From the NCBI GenBank assembly GCA_002427535.1, contig DIRK01000033.1, positions 1-29,643 of the forward strand: a stretch of DNA of 29,643 nt, given 5' to 3'. Position 1 is the stretch's first letter. Each line of letters starts with the position of its first letter. Of this stretch, positions 8,838-16,032 are shown one piece after another. Below the pieces are notes generated by a model. That model saw only the letters and a program-made list of their open reading frames with translations. It was not told where the DNA came from and made no database searches. The position numbers and the translations under genes are program-made. The DNA is from Mageeibacillus sp. UBA5438. GTDB taxonomy: Bacteria; Bacillota; Clostridia; Saccharofermentanales; DTU023.

Positions 8838-9329
8838 TTAATCCAATTCGTCTTCTGTCGCTTCGTCTTCTTCTGGCTCTGTGCCCTCGGCGGCTTTACG
8901 TTCTTCTTCTTCCATGAGCGTGACATGGCTGATCAGGCGCTCCGCGATCAGCGACGCGTCTTGCGCAGAGATACCAACTTGTTCAAACACGTCTTCTCCC
9001 GGCTGCCGGTCGATTTGGCGCATGATACGGCTCTGTTCTTCGAGGCGTTCTTCTTCCTCTTTGGCGCGCGCTTCACGCAAGGCCGCTTCTCGGGCCGCAA
9101 TAATCCTGGGATGCACCGGAATGATGACATCCAGTTTCCCGTAACGATAGACGACGGATCCGACTCCGATTTCCTCACAGGCCAAGGTCACCTGATTGGG
9201 CGTCTCTGTCTCAAAGGTCGGGCAGGCACCCGAGGTCAGCTGACGCGCACGGCGCGCGGCCAGCATCGCGAGGACGTAACGATTTTCTGCGCGTGGCAGT
9301 AAGGCTTCAGTAGATGGATGAGTTAGCAT
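8838..9329 (-). CDS. rpoZ: RNA polymerase omega subunit with a long charged C-terminal extension
   Basis: The small omega subunit helps fold and assemble beta' into RNA polymerase. Residues 12-60 carry the omega fold, with ENRYVLAMLAARRARQL followed by a second helix around VTLACEEIGVGSVVYR. The position after gmk is the conserved Bacillota location. Typical omegas have about 65-100 aa; this one has 163. Residues 75-105 are a Glu/Arg-rich probable coiled coil, 106-135 look like another helical unit, and 140-163 are a strongly acidic tail. AGGAG lies 6 bases before the ATG at 9329; a second ATG four bases upstream is out of frame. The promoter is inside the 3' end of gmk. Identity is firm; the role of the extension is unknown. 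Confidence 0.88.
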   Translation of the reverse strand: MLTHPSTEALLPRAENRYVLAMLAARRARQLTSGACPTFETETPNQVTLACEEIGVGSVVYRYGKLDVIIPVHPRIIAAREAALREARAKEEEERLEEQSRIMRQIDRQPGEDVFEQVGISAQDASLIAERLISHVTLMEEEERKAAEGTEPEEDEATEDELD

Positions 9330-9349
9330 GCATGACTCCTATAATTCTC

Positions 9350-9374
9350 AAGACCCGGCTTCTTGGCCCGTCTT
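9350..9374. other. Hairpin in the rpoZ leader
   Basis: The outer arms AAGAC/GTCTT and inner arms GGC/GCC pair with a small internal loop (9350-9374). In plus orientation the hairpin is followed by TTTATT and looks like a weak terminator, but no plus-strand gene ends here. On the minus strand it lies between the rpoZ promoter and its ribosome site, so it may protect or attenuate the transcript. Function is not established. Confidence 0.4.
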
Positions 9375-9398
9375 TTATTCAAATTTGCAACAGCCCTC

Positions 9399-9428
9399 AT
9401 TATACTGTCCCAATGTCACATTCGTCAA
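9399..9428 (-). promoter_or_regulatory. Internal promoter for rpoZ-glyS-ppdK
   Basis: On the minus strand, TTGACG (complement of 9423-9428) is followed after 18 bases by a perfect TATAAT (complement of 9399-9404). It overlaps the last codons of gmk and would start RNA about 60 bases before rpoZ, allowing rpoZ, glyS and ppdK to be expressed apart from the upstream genes. Confidence 0.72.
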
Positions 9429-10029
9429 CAAAAAGGCGTGCGATACGGCGCTTTTCGGCCCTCATGATGGCACTGATGTCGGCTGCGGCTTGTTCGACTT
9501 CGTCATTTAAAACCCAATAGTCAAAATGTTCAATCTGCAAAAGCTCTTTTCGGGCGGTCATGAGCCTGGCTTCGATCGCTTTTTCTGTTTCCGTCCCGCG
9601 CGCGTTCAGCCGTTCGCGCAGCGCCTCTTCGGTTGAGGACGTCACAAATATGATGACGGCATTCGGACAGTTTGCTTTTAATTCAAGGGCTCCCTTGACC
9701 GTCAAGTCAAGCAAGATATCGATATTTTGTGCAATCATGCGGTCCACCGGTTCCTTCGGAGTCCCGTAATATTCATCGCAGTAAATGTCGTATTCCAAAA
9801 TCTCGCCTTCGGTCATGAGACGTTCAAAGTTTTCACGGGTGGTGAAATGGTAAGAATGCCCGTCGACTTCTCCTATTCTCGGAGTCCGCGTCGTCATTGA
9901 CACGGAGTGAAAGCGCTGAGGATCCTCTGTACGCAGCGCGTCAATAATGGAGTTTTTCCCGACACCTGAAGGGCCCGATAAAACAATAAGGAGTCCACGC
10001 TCTTCGGGGATGTTGTCATACAGTGTCAT
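9400..10029 (-). CDS. gmk: Guanylate kinase
   Basis: Phosphorylates GMP to GDP using ATP, an essential step in GTP and dGTP supply. The protein is 209 aa, the usual size. The P-loop is GPSGVGKNS (19-27), and the GMP-binding segment SMTTRTPRIGEVDGHSYHF (42-60) is intact, followed by the lid region around YGTPKEPVDRMI. The start ATG has AAGGAG 10 bases upstream and overlaps the remA stop by 4 bases (ATGA), so translation is probably coupled. The gene order yicC-remA-gmk-rpoZ is a conserved Bacillota arrangement. Its final codons contain the promoter for rpoZ. Confidence 0.97.
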   Translation of the reverse strand: MTLYDNIPEERGLLIVLSGPSGVGKNSIIDALRTEDPQRFHSVSMTTRTPRIGEVDGHSYHFTTRENFERLMTEGEILEYDIYCDEYYGTPKEPVDRMIAQNIDILLDLTVKGALELKANCPNAVIIFVTSSTEEALRERLNARGTETEKAIEARLMTARKELLQIEHFDYWVLNDEVEQAAADISAIMRAEKRRIARLFVDECDIGTV

Positions 10030-10277
10030 GCGCGATGTTCTCCTTCTTGTCGTAATGGCAGTGACTCGGGATCGATGGATGATAGTACCACATGGTCGCT
10101 GTCCATGACAAGAATAGAGCGCGTTTTCTTCCCGCCCGTCGCATCAATCAGCGCAAAACGTTCGCGCGCATCCTGAATCAGGCGCCTTGAAGGCGCGGAA
10201 TCGGATGTGACGACCGCGATCAGTCTGGAACGCGCGACAAAGTTACCGTATCCGACAGGGATCATGTCATAGTCCAT
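10026..10277 (-). CDS. remA: RemA/DUF370 family DNA-binding regulator
   Basis: RemA of B. subtilis is a small DNA-binding protein that activates extracellular-matrix and osmoprotection genes. This 83-residue protein shows the family pattern: VGYGNFVARSRLIAVV, SDSAPSRRLIQDARER, LIDATGGKKTRSILVMDSDH and VVLSS. The frame also opens at a GTG (10283), but GAGG abuts that codon; the ATG at 10277 has AGAGG at 5 bases and is preferred. It lies 8 bases after yicC and overlaps gmk by 4 bases. Many Clostridia carry this gene beside gmk without the B. subtilis biofilm genes, so its target set here is unknown. Confidence 0.9.
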   Translation of the reverse strand: MDYDMIPVGYGNFVARSRLIAVVTSDSAPSRRLIQDARERFALIDATGGKKTRSILVMDSDHVVLSSIDPESLPLRQEGEHRA

Positions 10278-10285
10278 AGGCACCT

Positions 10286-11173
10286 CTATTCCAAGTTTTG
10301 CACCTGCTCGCGAATCTTCTCGAGCAGTGTCTTGACGGCTACCACCGTCTCAGTCAAATCAAGATCGTTCGCCTTCGAACCGATGGTATTAATTTCGCGA
10401 AACACCTCTTGGATCAAAAAGTCGAGCTGACGGCCGACCGGCGCATCCGACAAAAGCGCCGCATCGAGCGCGTCCGCGTGGGCCTTGAGCCGCGTGATTT
10501 CTTCATCAATGGAGGCGCGGTCCGCAAAGAGCGCGACTTCCGCAAAAAGACGCTGGTCGCTGTACCATTCAGGGCGCTCTTCCAAAAAGAGCTCTTCAGC
10601 TCTTTTCAACAACTTCTCCCGGTAAATCCCGGGCACCTTAGGCGCCCTTTCTTCGATCAGCAAAATCGCTTCTCTCAGCTCCTGTACCTTCTCAAGCAAA
10701 TCGGCCACAAGGCGTGCGCCCTCTTCTTCGCGCGTCCGATTCAATTCATCAAGCGCGAATAAAAGCGCCTCTTTTAGTAGGGCTTCAACTGTTTCCTCAT
10801 CTTCATCGCGTTCGCCCGCGGTCAGTATCCCCGGCTGTCTGGCTAAAAAACCAGTCGGATCGGACAAGGGCTCCCCCGTGATCTGGGCCAGTTCCTCAAG
10901 CGCTCGAAGGTACGATGCCACAAGCCCTCGGTCAACCGTCACTTCACTTGACTCACCTGCGCCGGATTCATCGGTCACACGAATCTCGACGCGGCCGCGC
11001 CCTAAGCGCTCGGTCGCAAGTGTTCGCACAAGCGGTTCGTAAGAAAGAAGCCAGGCCGGTGCCCTGACCGCGATATCCAGGTAACGATGATTGACCGTGC
11101 GGCATTCTACGCGAAACTTGCGTCCTTCCTGCTGGCTTTCGCCATTGCCGTATCCTGTCATACTTTTAGCCAT
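10286..11173 (-). CDS. yicC: YicC/YloC family protein (putative endoribonuclease)
   Basis: YicC-family proteins (DUF1732 C-terminal domain) have been reported as endoribonucleases; the B. subtilis member is YloC. The N-terminal signature MAKSMTGYGNGE and RVECRTVNHRYLDI are diagnostic. The C-terminal part includes GRQLDFLIQEVFREINTIGS, followed by KANDLDL, the conserved family ending. The frame is open to 11212, but GGAAGGTGG just before the ATG at 11173 and the family N-terminus fix the start, giving 295 aa. It overlaps the stop of the preceding phosphoesterase gene by 8 bases and is followed by remA. Its RNA targets are unknown. Confidence 0.93.
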   Translation of the reverse strand: MAKSMTGYGNGESQQEGRKFRVECRTVNHRYLDIAVRAPAWLLSYEPLVRTLATERLGRGRVEIRVTDESGAGESSEVTVDRGLVASYLRALEELAQITGEPLSDPTGFLARQPGILTAGERDEDEETVEALLKEALLFALDELNRTREEEGARLVADLLEKVQELREAILLIEERAPKVPGIYREKLLKRAEELFLEERPEWYSDQRLFAEVALFADRASIDEEITRLKAHADALDAALLSDAPVGRQLDFLIQEVFREINTIGSKANDLDLTETVVAVKTLLEKIREQVQNLE

Positions 11174-11927
11174 GTTCCACCTTCCCCTTAACCGCCGAGG
11201 CGAAATGTCCATCTTCGCCTATAAGCTGTGGTGTGAAGTTAATTTGATCAGACGCCACCATTATATAACGGACACCATTAAGAAGCGGCCGGCTGTCATA
11301 AAAGGGCGCGTGATGATGAATATGGCCAAATAGGCACAGATCAACCCCCGCCTCCTCCAGTAAATCACTGATCACAGAGCCCCTGCCTTTCTCATCAATG
11401 GGCGGATAATGCGTTAAGGCAATAAGGGGTTTTTTGCCTTCTTGTTTTTGTAGTTTTCTCAACGCGTGAAGCGACAATCCCAGACGGATCGCTTCGCGAC
11501 GCAAGATTTTCTCATCGGCCTTTGAAAAATTGTCATCGCTTTCCAACAGCCAGCCTCGCGTCCCGCACAGATGAAAACCTGCCAACGACTGCGCGTCATT
11601 TCGAAGGAAGTCCAGCGTCGAAAAATCGTGGTCCTGACAGAAGTCTTCAATTTTGCGGATGGTCGACCACCAATAATCGTGGTTGCCGCGAAGCAGGATT
11701 TTTACACCGGGGAGTTCATGGATCCAACGAAGGTCACCTTCGGCCTCATCTAAAGTGCTGGCCCATGAAATATCGCCGCCGATGAGAACCGTGTCATCCT
11801 CACCTACGACTTCTTTCCAGTTCGTTTCAATGCGCGCCACATGATCCGACCAGCGCGGCCCGAAGACGTCCATCGGCTTATCGACCGCGCCTGCCAGGTG
11901 AAGGTCCGAGATGGCAAAAATTTTCAT
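11166..11927 (-). CDS. Calcineurin-like metallophosphoesterase (COG1768-like), soluble
   Basis: Predicted two-metal phosphohydrolase of 253 aa with no signal peptide or membrane segment. Metal-ligand motifs appear in order: AISDLHLAG (D8, H10), IGGDISWAS, LRGNHDYWW, LTHYPP and FGHIHHH. This type belongs to COG1768-like phosphohydrolases common in Clostridia; the substrate is not known. GGGAGG lies 9 bases before the ATG. The start overlaps the uvrC stop by 4 bases, and its own end overlaps yicC by 8 bases, so it is embedded in a translationally coupled set with DNA repair and RNA metabolism genes. It is clearly distinct from the membrane-anchored phosphoesterase at 1430-2263. Confidence 0.88.
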   Translation of the reverse strand: MKIFAISDLHLAGAVDKPMDVFGPRWSDHVARIETNWKEVVGEDDTVLIGGDISWASTLDEAEGDLRWIHELPGVKILLRGNHDYWWSTIRKIEDFCQDHDFSTLDFLRNDAQSLAGFHLCGTRGWLLESDDNFSKADEKILRREAIRLGLSLHALRKLQKQEGKKPLIALTHYPPIDEKGRGSVISDLLEEAGVDLCLFGHIHHHAPFYDSRPLLNGVRYIMVASDQINFTPQLIGEDGHFASAVKGKVEHG

Positions 11928-13846
11928 TGCTTTTCGCCTCCCTGCTTATCTTCTTCATTGAAGTGTGAATAGACCGCCCGGGCGACCTCCTCCGGAATGC
12001 CTTTTACCTTTTGCAAATCTTCCATCGATGCCTGGGCAATATTCTTCGTGGAGCCAAAGGCCAAAAGTAATGCTTTTCGCCGGGCCGGCCCCACCCCGGG
12101 AATAGTCTCCAACTTATAACGCTTGGCGCGCTTGTGGCGCCTTTGTTCATTATGGCGCAAAGCAAAGCGATGTGCCTCATCTTGGATGCTGGTGAGAAGA
12201 TGGAGTAGCCCTAATCTTTTGGCCCGATCATCTTCTGTTTCTTGCTCCAAGTCGTCATCCGACAGCGCGAAAGGTGAAAGTTCAACGATTTCACCCGAAG
12301 AAAGGACCAGGCCGCGCGTCCTGTGCCGGTCATCTTTCACGATGCCCGCCAAAGGAATGCCGTAGGCTAGAGCCACCGGGTGGGTGGTCGACACATGCCC
12401 GGCACCGCCGTCTACCAGTAACAGATCGGGGCGGCGTCCGAATTGTTCATCGTCTAGGCGCATGAGTCTTCTCGACAACACTTCTTTCATTGAAAGATAG
12501 TCGTCAATACCTTCAAAGCCCTTAATCGTGAAGACCCGATAGGAGGAGCGCTCCGCTTTCCCCTGCCGAAACACCACCATTGAACCACTTCGATCCCCCT
12601 GACCCATATGTGAGATATCGAAGGCCTCAATGCGCACAGGATCCCCGGAAGTACCCGTCAACTCCCCTAAGTAACGAAGCGTCGCTTCGATGGCGACAGG
12701 GTCCGCTCCTCGCGAGAGAGAACGCCTCTCAAGCGCGCGAAGAGCGTTATATTGCACCATGTCGATCAATGCCTTTTTAGAACCGCGCTGAGGCCTGTGG
12801 ATCGTCACCTTCGTGCCCTTCATCTGGCTGAGCAGTGTCACGAGCAGTGCCTCGTCATCTACGGGTTCTGGGACGAGGATTTCTTTGGGGATTTGACCGG
12901 GAGAGCGGTATTGCTCGCGGATGAAGGAGGCAAGATACGCGCCGTCCTCCCCGCCCAGATCTTGCGCGAATACCTGCACGGAGCGTGACAGGCGTCCGTC
13001 ACGCACTTCGAATTTGGTCATCGCGACTTCGTTGCCGTTTCGAGCAATCCCCAAGGCATCGCGTTCTCCGCCCCGCTGGTCCACCACGCGCTGCTCTTCG
13101 CGAAGACGTGACAAGGCCTGCCACTTGCCGCGAAGACGCGCAGCCTGTTCAAAGTCAAGGCGTTCGGAGGCTTCTTGCATTTCACAGTAGAAACGCTCAA
13201 TCAGCTCGTCGGTCCTGCCGTCCAAAAATTGCAGCACTTCATCGACAATCGCGCGATATTCATCTTCTGTTATCTCACCGGTACAAGGCGCCACACAGCG
13301 TCCGATGTAATAGTTCAGGCACGGGCGCTCTTTACCGATCTCTCGCGGCAGATCTCTTGAGCAGTTGCGTAGCGGGAAAACGGCTTCCAACACTTTCAGG
13401 GCGCGGTTGATGTCGCCTGCAAGCCAGGGGCCGTAGTAACGCGCGCCGAGTTTCACATCGTCGCCGACACGGAAAGCCTTCATGACTCGGGGGTACGCTT
13501 CTTGCAAGGTCACGCGGATGTAGGGATATTCCTTGTCATCTCGCATGAGGATGTTGTAGGGGGGCTGGTATTCCTTAATCAGATTCGCCTCGAGGACAAG
13601 TGCTTCCAGTTCATTTCTGCACAAAATTGTGTCGTAGGAAGCGATTTTTTGGATCATCATGGCGATCCTGCGGTCCACGGCGGGGTTCTTTGTAAAGTAG
13701 TTTCTCAACCGCTGCCTCAGGGAATTGGCTTTTCCCACATATAAAACAGAGCCCTGGGCGTCACTCATAATGTAGACGCCGGGCTCTTCTGGTACTAATT
13801 CAAGCTGTGCGTGAAATCGATTCGGTTGTAAGTCTTGATCCGTCAT
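11924..13846 (-). CDS. uvrC: UvrABC excinuclease subunit C
   Basis: Makes both incisions in nucleotide excision repair after UvrA/UvrB damage recognition. The 640 residues carry an N-terminal GIY-YIG nuclease (GVYIMS at 23-28, LYVGKA at 35-40), a UVR motif for UvrB contact near 213-245, and the RNase H-like 3'-side nuclease domain with EAFDISHMGQGDRSGSMVVF and DLLLVDGGAGH. A C-terminal helix-hairpin-helix pair (IPGVGPARRKALLLAFGS, then KGIPEEVARAVY) completes it. Four cysteines, including CVAPC, sit at the position where UvrC proteins bind an iron-sulfur cluster. The ATG at 13846 lacks a clear ribosome site, so it may depend on coupling to the HPr-like gene 12 bases upstream. Confidence 0.97.
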   Translation of the reverse strand: MTDQDLQPNRFHAQLELVPEEPGVYIMSDAQGSVLYVGKANSLRQRLRNYFTKNPAVDRRIAMMIQKIASYDTILCRNELEALVLEANLIKEYQPPYNILMRDDKEYPYIRVTLQEAYPRVMKAFRVGDDVKLGARYYGPWLAGDINRALKVLEAVFPLRNCSRDLPREIGKERPCLNYYIGRCVAPCTGEITEDEYRAIVDEVLQFLDGRTDELIERFYCEMQEASERLDFEQAARLRGKWQALSRLREEQRVVDQRGGERDALGIARNGNEVAMTKFEVRDGRLSRSVQVFAQDLGGEDGAYLASFIREQYRSPGQIPKEILVPEPVDDEALLVTLLSQMKGTKVTIHRPQRGSKKALIDMVQYNALRALERRSLSRGADPVAIEATLRYLGELTGTSGDPVRIEAFDISHMGQGDRSGSMVVFRQGKAERSSYRVFTIKGFEGIDDYLSMKEVLSRRLMRLDDEQFGRRPDLLLVDGGAGHVSTTHPVALAYGIPLAGIVKDDRHRTRGLVLSSGEIVELSPFALSDDDLEQETEDDRAKRLGLLHLLTSIQDEAHRFALRHNEQRRHKRAKRYKLETIPGVGPARRKALLLAFGSTKNIAQASMEDLQKVKGIPEEVARAVYSHFNEEDKQGGEKQ

Positions 13847-13858
13847 CCGAGGACTGTA

Positions 13859-14119
13859 TTACGGCAGGCTGGGCCCCATATAATGAGACAGTTCAATAAT
13901 GGCCTGGCCTCCGTCTTCGCCGTCTGCGGTCACCTCTAACGGGTCACCGTCGACGATACCGAGCGATAAGACTCCAAGAAGGCTTTTCGCGTTCGCGCGC
14001 CGACCGTCTTTCGCGATATAGATACTGGCATTGTAGTTCGATGAGATCTGAATCAACATCGCCACCGCCTTCATCAGGGTTTCCTCTTTACAGTGAAAGA
14101 TAACTGTTTCCTTCAGCAT
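13859..14119 (-). CDS. HPr/Crh-like protein lacking the active-site histidine
   Basis: HPr-fold protein of 86 aa. Aligned to B. subtilis HPr without gaps, the regulatory Ser46 region is intact (NAKSLLGVLSLGI, S46), but the phosphotransfer site is gone: position 15 is Leu rather than His, 17 is Lys rather than Arg, and 18 is Ala rather than Pro. It therefore cannot pass phosphate in the PTS sugar pathway, but could still be phosphorylated on Ser46 by HPr kinase and act with CcpA, as Crh does in B. subtilis (Crh has Gln15). The start at 14119 is set by GGAGG 7 bases upstream; an earlier in-frame start (14146) lacks a site. It is first in the long operon and directly precedes uvrC. Confidence 0.87.
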   Translation of the reverse strand: MLKETVIFHCKEETLMKAVAMLIQISSNYNASIYIAKDGRRANAKSLLGVLSLGIVDGDPLEVTADGEDGGQAIIELSHYMGPSLP

Positions 14120-14168
14120 CGCGATCCTCCATAATGGCATGCACACCTAATCGTTCAGAGTCCTGTTC

Positions 14169-14198
14169 AGTATATGTTTTAAACGCAACAGATGTCAA
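14169..14198 (-). promoter_or_regulatory. Promoter of the long operon beginning with the HPr-like gene
   Basis: On the minus strand, a perfect TTGACA (complement of 14193-14198) is followed after 18 bases by TATACT (complement of 14169-14174). It gives a leader of about 45 bases ending in GGAGG before the HPr-like ATG. Confidence 0.8.
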
Positions 14199-14257
14199 TT
14201 CTACAATGAACAACTTCACAGTGAAAAATAAAGCCATTTATTGACATTGTCGCCTAA

Positions 14258-14773
14258 CTAAAGAAGCGCTCCCCGCATCAGAATCGCGGCTTCCCCCGTG
14301 TCTGAATAATAGCCAGGCCTCTTCCCCACGACATCTAAGCCTTGCGTCTCATACAGCCGGATGGCCGCGTCGTTGCTTTCTTTCACTTCCAGTATCCAGG
14401 CGTTACAGCCCCGGGTCACCGCATGATCGCGCATGACTGACAAGAGCATGGCACCCAACCCGATGCCTCGATCATTTTGATCCACGACGATGTTAAGGAT
14501 CTCAAATTCATCAACAATCACACGCCCGATAGCAAAGGCATGGGGCTGCTCATTGTCTTGTTCAGGGACGATGACGAAGCTGACTGTTTCATCTTGGCCT
14601 TTCAGGCGATCCTTGTAAGCTCCTTCAGACCAGGGTGTGTGCCCTGATTGGGCATCCAGTGCCACAATGTCGTAAAGATCTGAAAGCGTGGCTTTTCGGA
14701 CCAGCCAACGCGTCCCGTTGCGCGCCGAAAAAGCAAAGGGGAGATAGTAACGAAAAGGTTTATTTTTGGCCAT
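14258..14773 (-). CDS. rimI: RimI-like GNAT acetyltransferase (ribosomal protein S18 alanine N-acetyltransferase)
   Basis: GNAT-fold enzyme predicted to acetylate the N-terminus of ribosomal protein S18. The acetyl-CoA loop NDRGIGLGAML (100-110) and the RimI signature LEVKESNDAAIRLYETQGL, then RPGYY (152-156), are clear. At 171 aa it is about 20 longer than typical because of an N-terminal segment (residues 1-22) before the usual beginning at VRKATLSDL. No other ATG lies between, and the start overlaps the tsaB stop by 14 bases, with GGGCGG just ahead. tsaE-tsaB-rimI is a common bacterial arrangement, often followed by tsaD; tsaD is absent here. Only a weak AT-rich hairpin follows the gene. 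Confidence 0.9.
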   Translation of the reverse strand: MAKNKPFRYYLPFAFSARNGTRWLVRKATLSDLYDIVALDAQSGHTPWSEGAYKDRLKGQDETVSFVIVPEQDNEQPHAFAIGRVIVDEFEILNIVVDQNDRGIGLGAMLLSVMRDHAVTRGCNAWILEVKESNDAAIRLYETQGLDVVGKRPGYYSDTGEAAILMRGALL

Positions 14774-15485
14774 GTCCGCCCGGTTTCATGCGTTCGGCAG
14801 AAGAAGACAAGGTATAACGTGCTTCGAGTTTGAAGGGGTCCGTCTCAACATCCTTTTCATCCAACATTTGAAGTGCCCGACCAATGACCGCAGACGCGCG
14901 TATAAAGGAATTGTGAGGGGGCGCCACATGGGCGATGAAAGGCAAATCCTCCAAGCACTTTCCCTTGTCGTGAAGCGCCGTTTCGATCACGGAGACGCCG
15001 TCTCCTAAAAGCAGCATTCGCTCGCCGGGGGCCACCCATTTCGATATTTCTTCGATCCATGCGTCGGCGGGCCTTGGTTTTTCTTCCATGAGAGGGGATC
15101 CCTCGCGCAGAAGGGTCGAAAATACGCGCCCGCCCCGTGCGTCAAGCATGGGGGCAATAAGCGAGTGACCTTCCCCCGCTGAGCTTGCGAGCGCTTCTAA
15201 AGATGAGACAGCGACCGCTTTTGCGCCGACGGCATAGGCCATGGCCTTCACCGAGGAAAGTCCGATGCGGATCCCTGTAAACGAACCGGGACCTGCGGCA
15301 ACCGCAAACAAATCAACGTCTTTTAATGTCAAATCACAACGTGTCAACAGTTCATCGACCGCGGGCTGAAAGGTGATGGAATGCCGGTAACCCATGGCGA
15401 GGGTATACTCCGCCAAAATGACACGGTCTTTTGCGACTGCGACCGACAGAGTCTTCCCTGAAGTGTCAACGCCCAATACGATCAT
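14760..15485 (-). CDS. tsaB: tRNA N6-threonylcarbamoyladenosine biosynthesis protein TsaB
   Basis: ASKHA-fold partner of TsaD in making t6A at position 37 of ANN-decoding tRNAs. The N-terminus MIVLGVDTSG and the segment FAVAAGPGSFTGIRIGLSSV are diagnostic, and the 241-residue length is normal. The frame opens at a TTG (15491), but GGGAG is almost touching that codon, while the ATG at 15485 has 7-base spacing and overlaps the tsaE stop by 4 bases (ATGA). The C-terminus overlaps rimI by 14 bases. TsaB lacks its own catalytic activity in the known systems; it needs TsaD, TsaE and TsaC from elsewhere. Confidence 0.94.
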   Translation of the reverse strand: MIVLGVDTSGKTLSVAVAKDRVILAEYTLAMGYRHSITFQPAVDELLTRCDLTLKDVDLFAVAAGPGSFTGIRIGLSSVKAMAYAVGAKAVAVSSLEALASSAGEGHSLIAPMLDARGGRVFSTLLREGSPLMEEKPRPADAWIEEISKWVAPGERMLLLGDGVSVIETALHDKGKCLEDLPFIAHVAPPHNSFIRASAVIGRALQMLDEKDVETDPFKLEARYTLSSSAERMKPGGHGQK

Positions 15486-15961
15486 GAACAATCTCCCACT
15501 AACGCCGCCATGTCGCGATTATCCGGGACATGTATCTGGAAGATACGGTCATCTTGTCCCTCCCCGTATGTGACGGATATGTCAATCACCGGATCCGGTA
15601 AAACCCCTCTCACGCGGTCACCCCACTCAACGACAGAAATCACCTCGCCTCCCACTTGCTCATCGAATCCGTGCTCAATAAAGTCCGAAGCGTCACGCAG
15701 GCGGTAGACATCAAAGTGGTGGAGTGTCCGGCCACCCGAAACTTCAGGTTCATGGACATGCAAATAAGTGAAAGTGGGACTCGATACATGGCTTTTGACC
15801 TTCAAGCCGGACGCGATACCCCGCACAAGCGCGGTTTTCCCCGCGCCGAGGCTCCCCGAAAGACTGACGGTGTCTCCCGCTTCAAGGAAGGAGGACAGCC
15901 GTGCTCCCAATGCGTACGTTTCATCGGGCGAGGATGTTTTTATCGAGTGTTCGAAAGGCAT
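15482..15961 (-). CDS. tsaE: tRNA threonylcarbamoyladenosine biosynthesis ATPase TsaE
   Basis: P-loop ATPase needed for turnover of the TsaBD t6A-forming complex. The Walker A motif is GSLGAGKT (36-43). SSPTFTYLHVHE and HHFDVYRLRD are the family's conserved following segments, and VVEWGDRV is the typical later motif. Length is 159 aa. A GTG at 15967 is in frame, but GAGGA with 6-base spacing points to the ATG at 15961. The gene begins only 17 bases from the rpsI terminator, so no promoter fits in between; it is probably expressed by read-through or from a promoter inside rpsI that I could not identify. Confidence 0.94.
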   Translation of the reverse strand: MPFEHSIKTSSPDETYALGARLSSFLEAGDTVSLSGSLGAGKTALVRGIASGLKVKSHVSSPTFTYLHVHEPEVSGGRTLHHFDVYRLRDASDFIEHGFDEQVGGEVISVVEWGDRVRGVLPDPVIDISVTYGEGQDDRIFQIHVPDNRDMAALVGDCS

Positions 15962-15978
15962 CTGCACTCCTCATGGTG

Positions 15979-16009
15979 AAAAGCCCCGTCGAGAAAAGAC
16001 GGGGCTTTT
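15979..16009 (-). terminator. Terminator of the rplM-rpsI operon, symmetric on both strands
   Basis: The arms AAAAGCCCCGTC (15979-15990) and GACGGGGCTTTT (15998-16009) pair perfectly over 12 bases around a 7-base loop, with a T-run on each strand. It lies about 25 bases past the rpsI stop and just before tsaE. Confidence 0.9.
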
Positions 16010-16032
16010 TGTCAAACATGGGCATCTCTTTC

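Noticed and set aside
8796..9302. Plus-strand open frame of 168 codons opposite rpoZ and the start of glyS
   Set aside because: The minus-strand omega signature, ribosome site and promoter explain this stretch; the plus frame has none of these.
14239..14245. TTGACA on the plus strand in the gap before rimI's end
   Set aside because: No -10 element follows at 16-18 bases and no plus-strand gene lies downstream.
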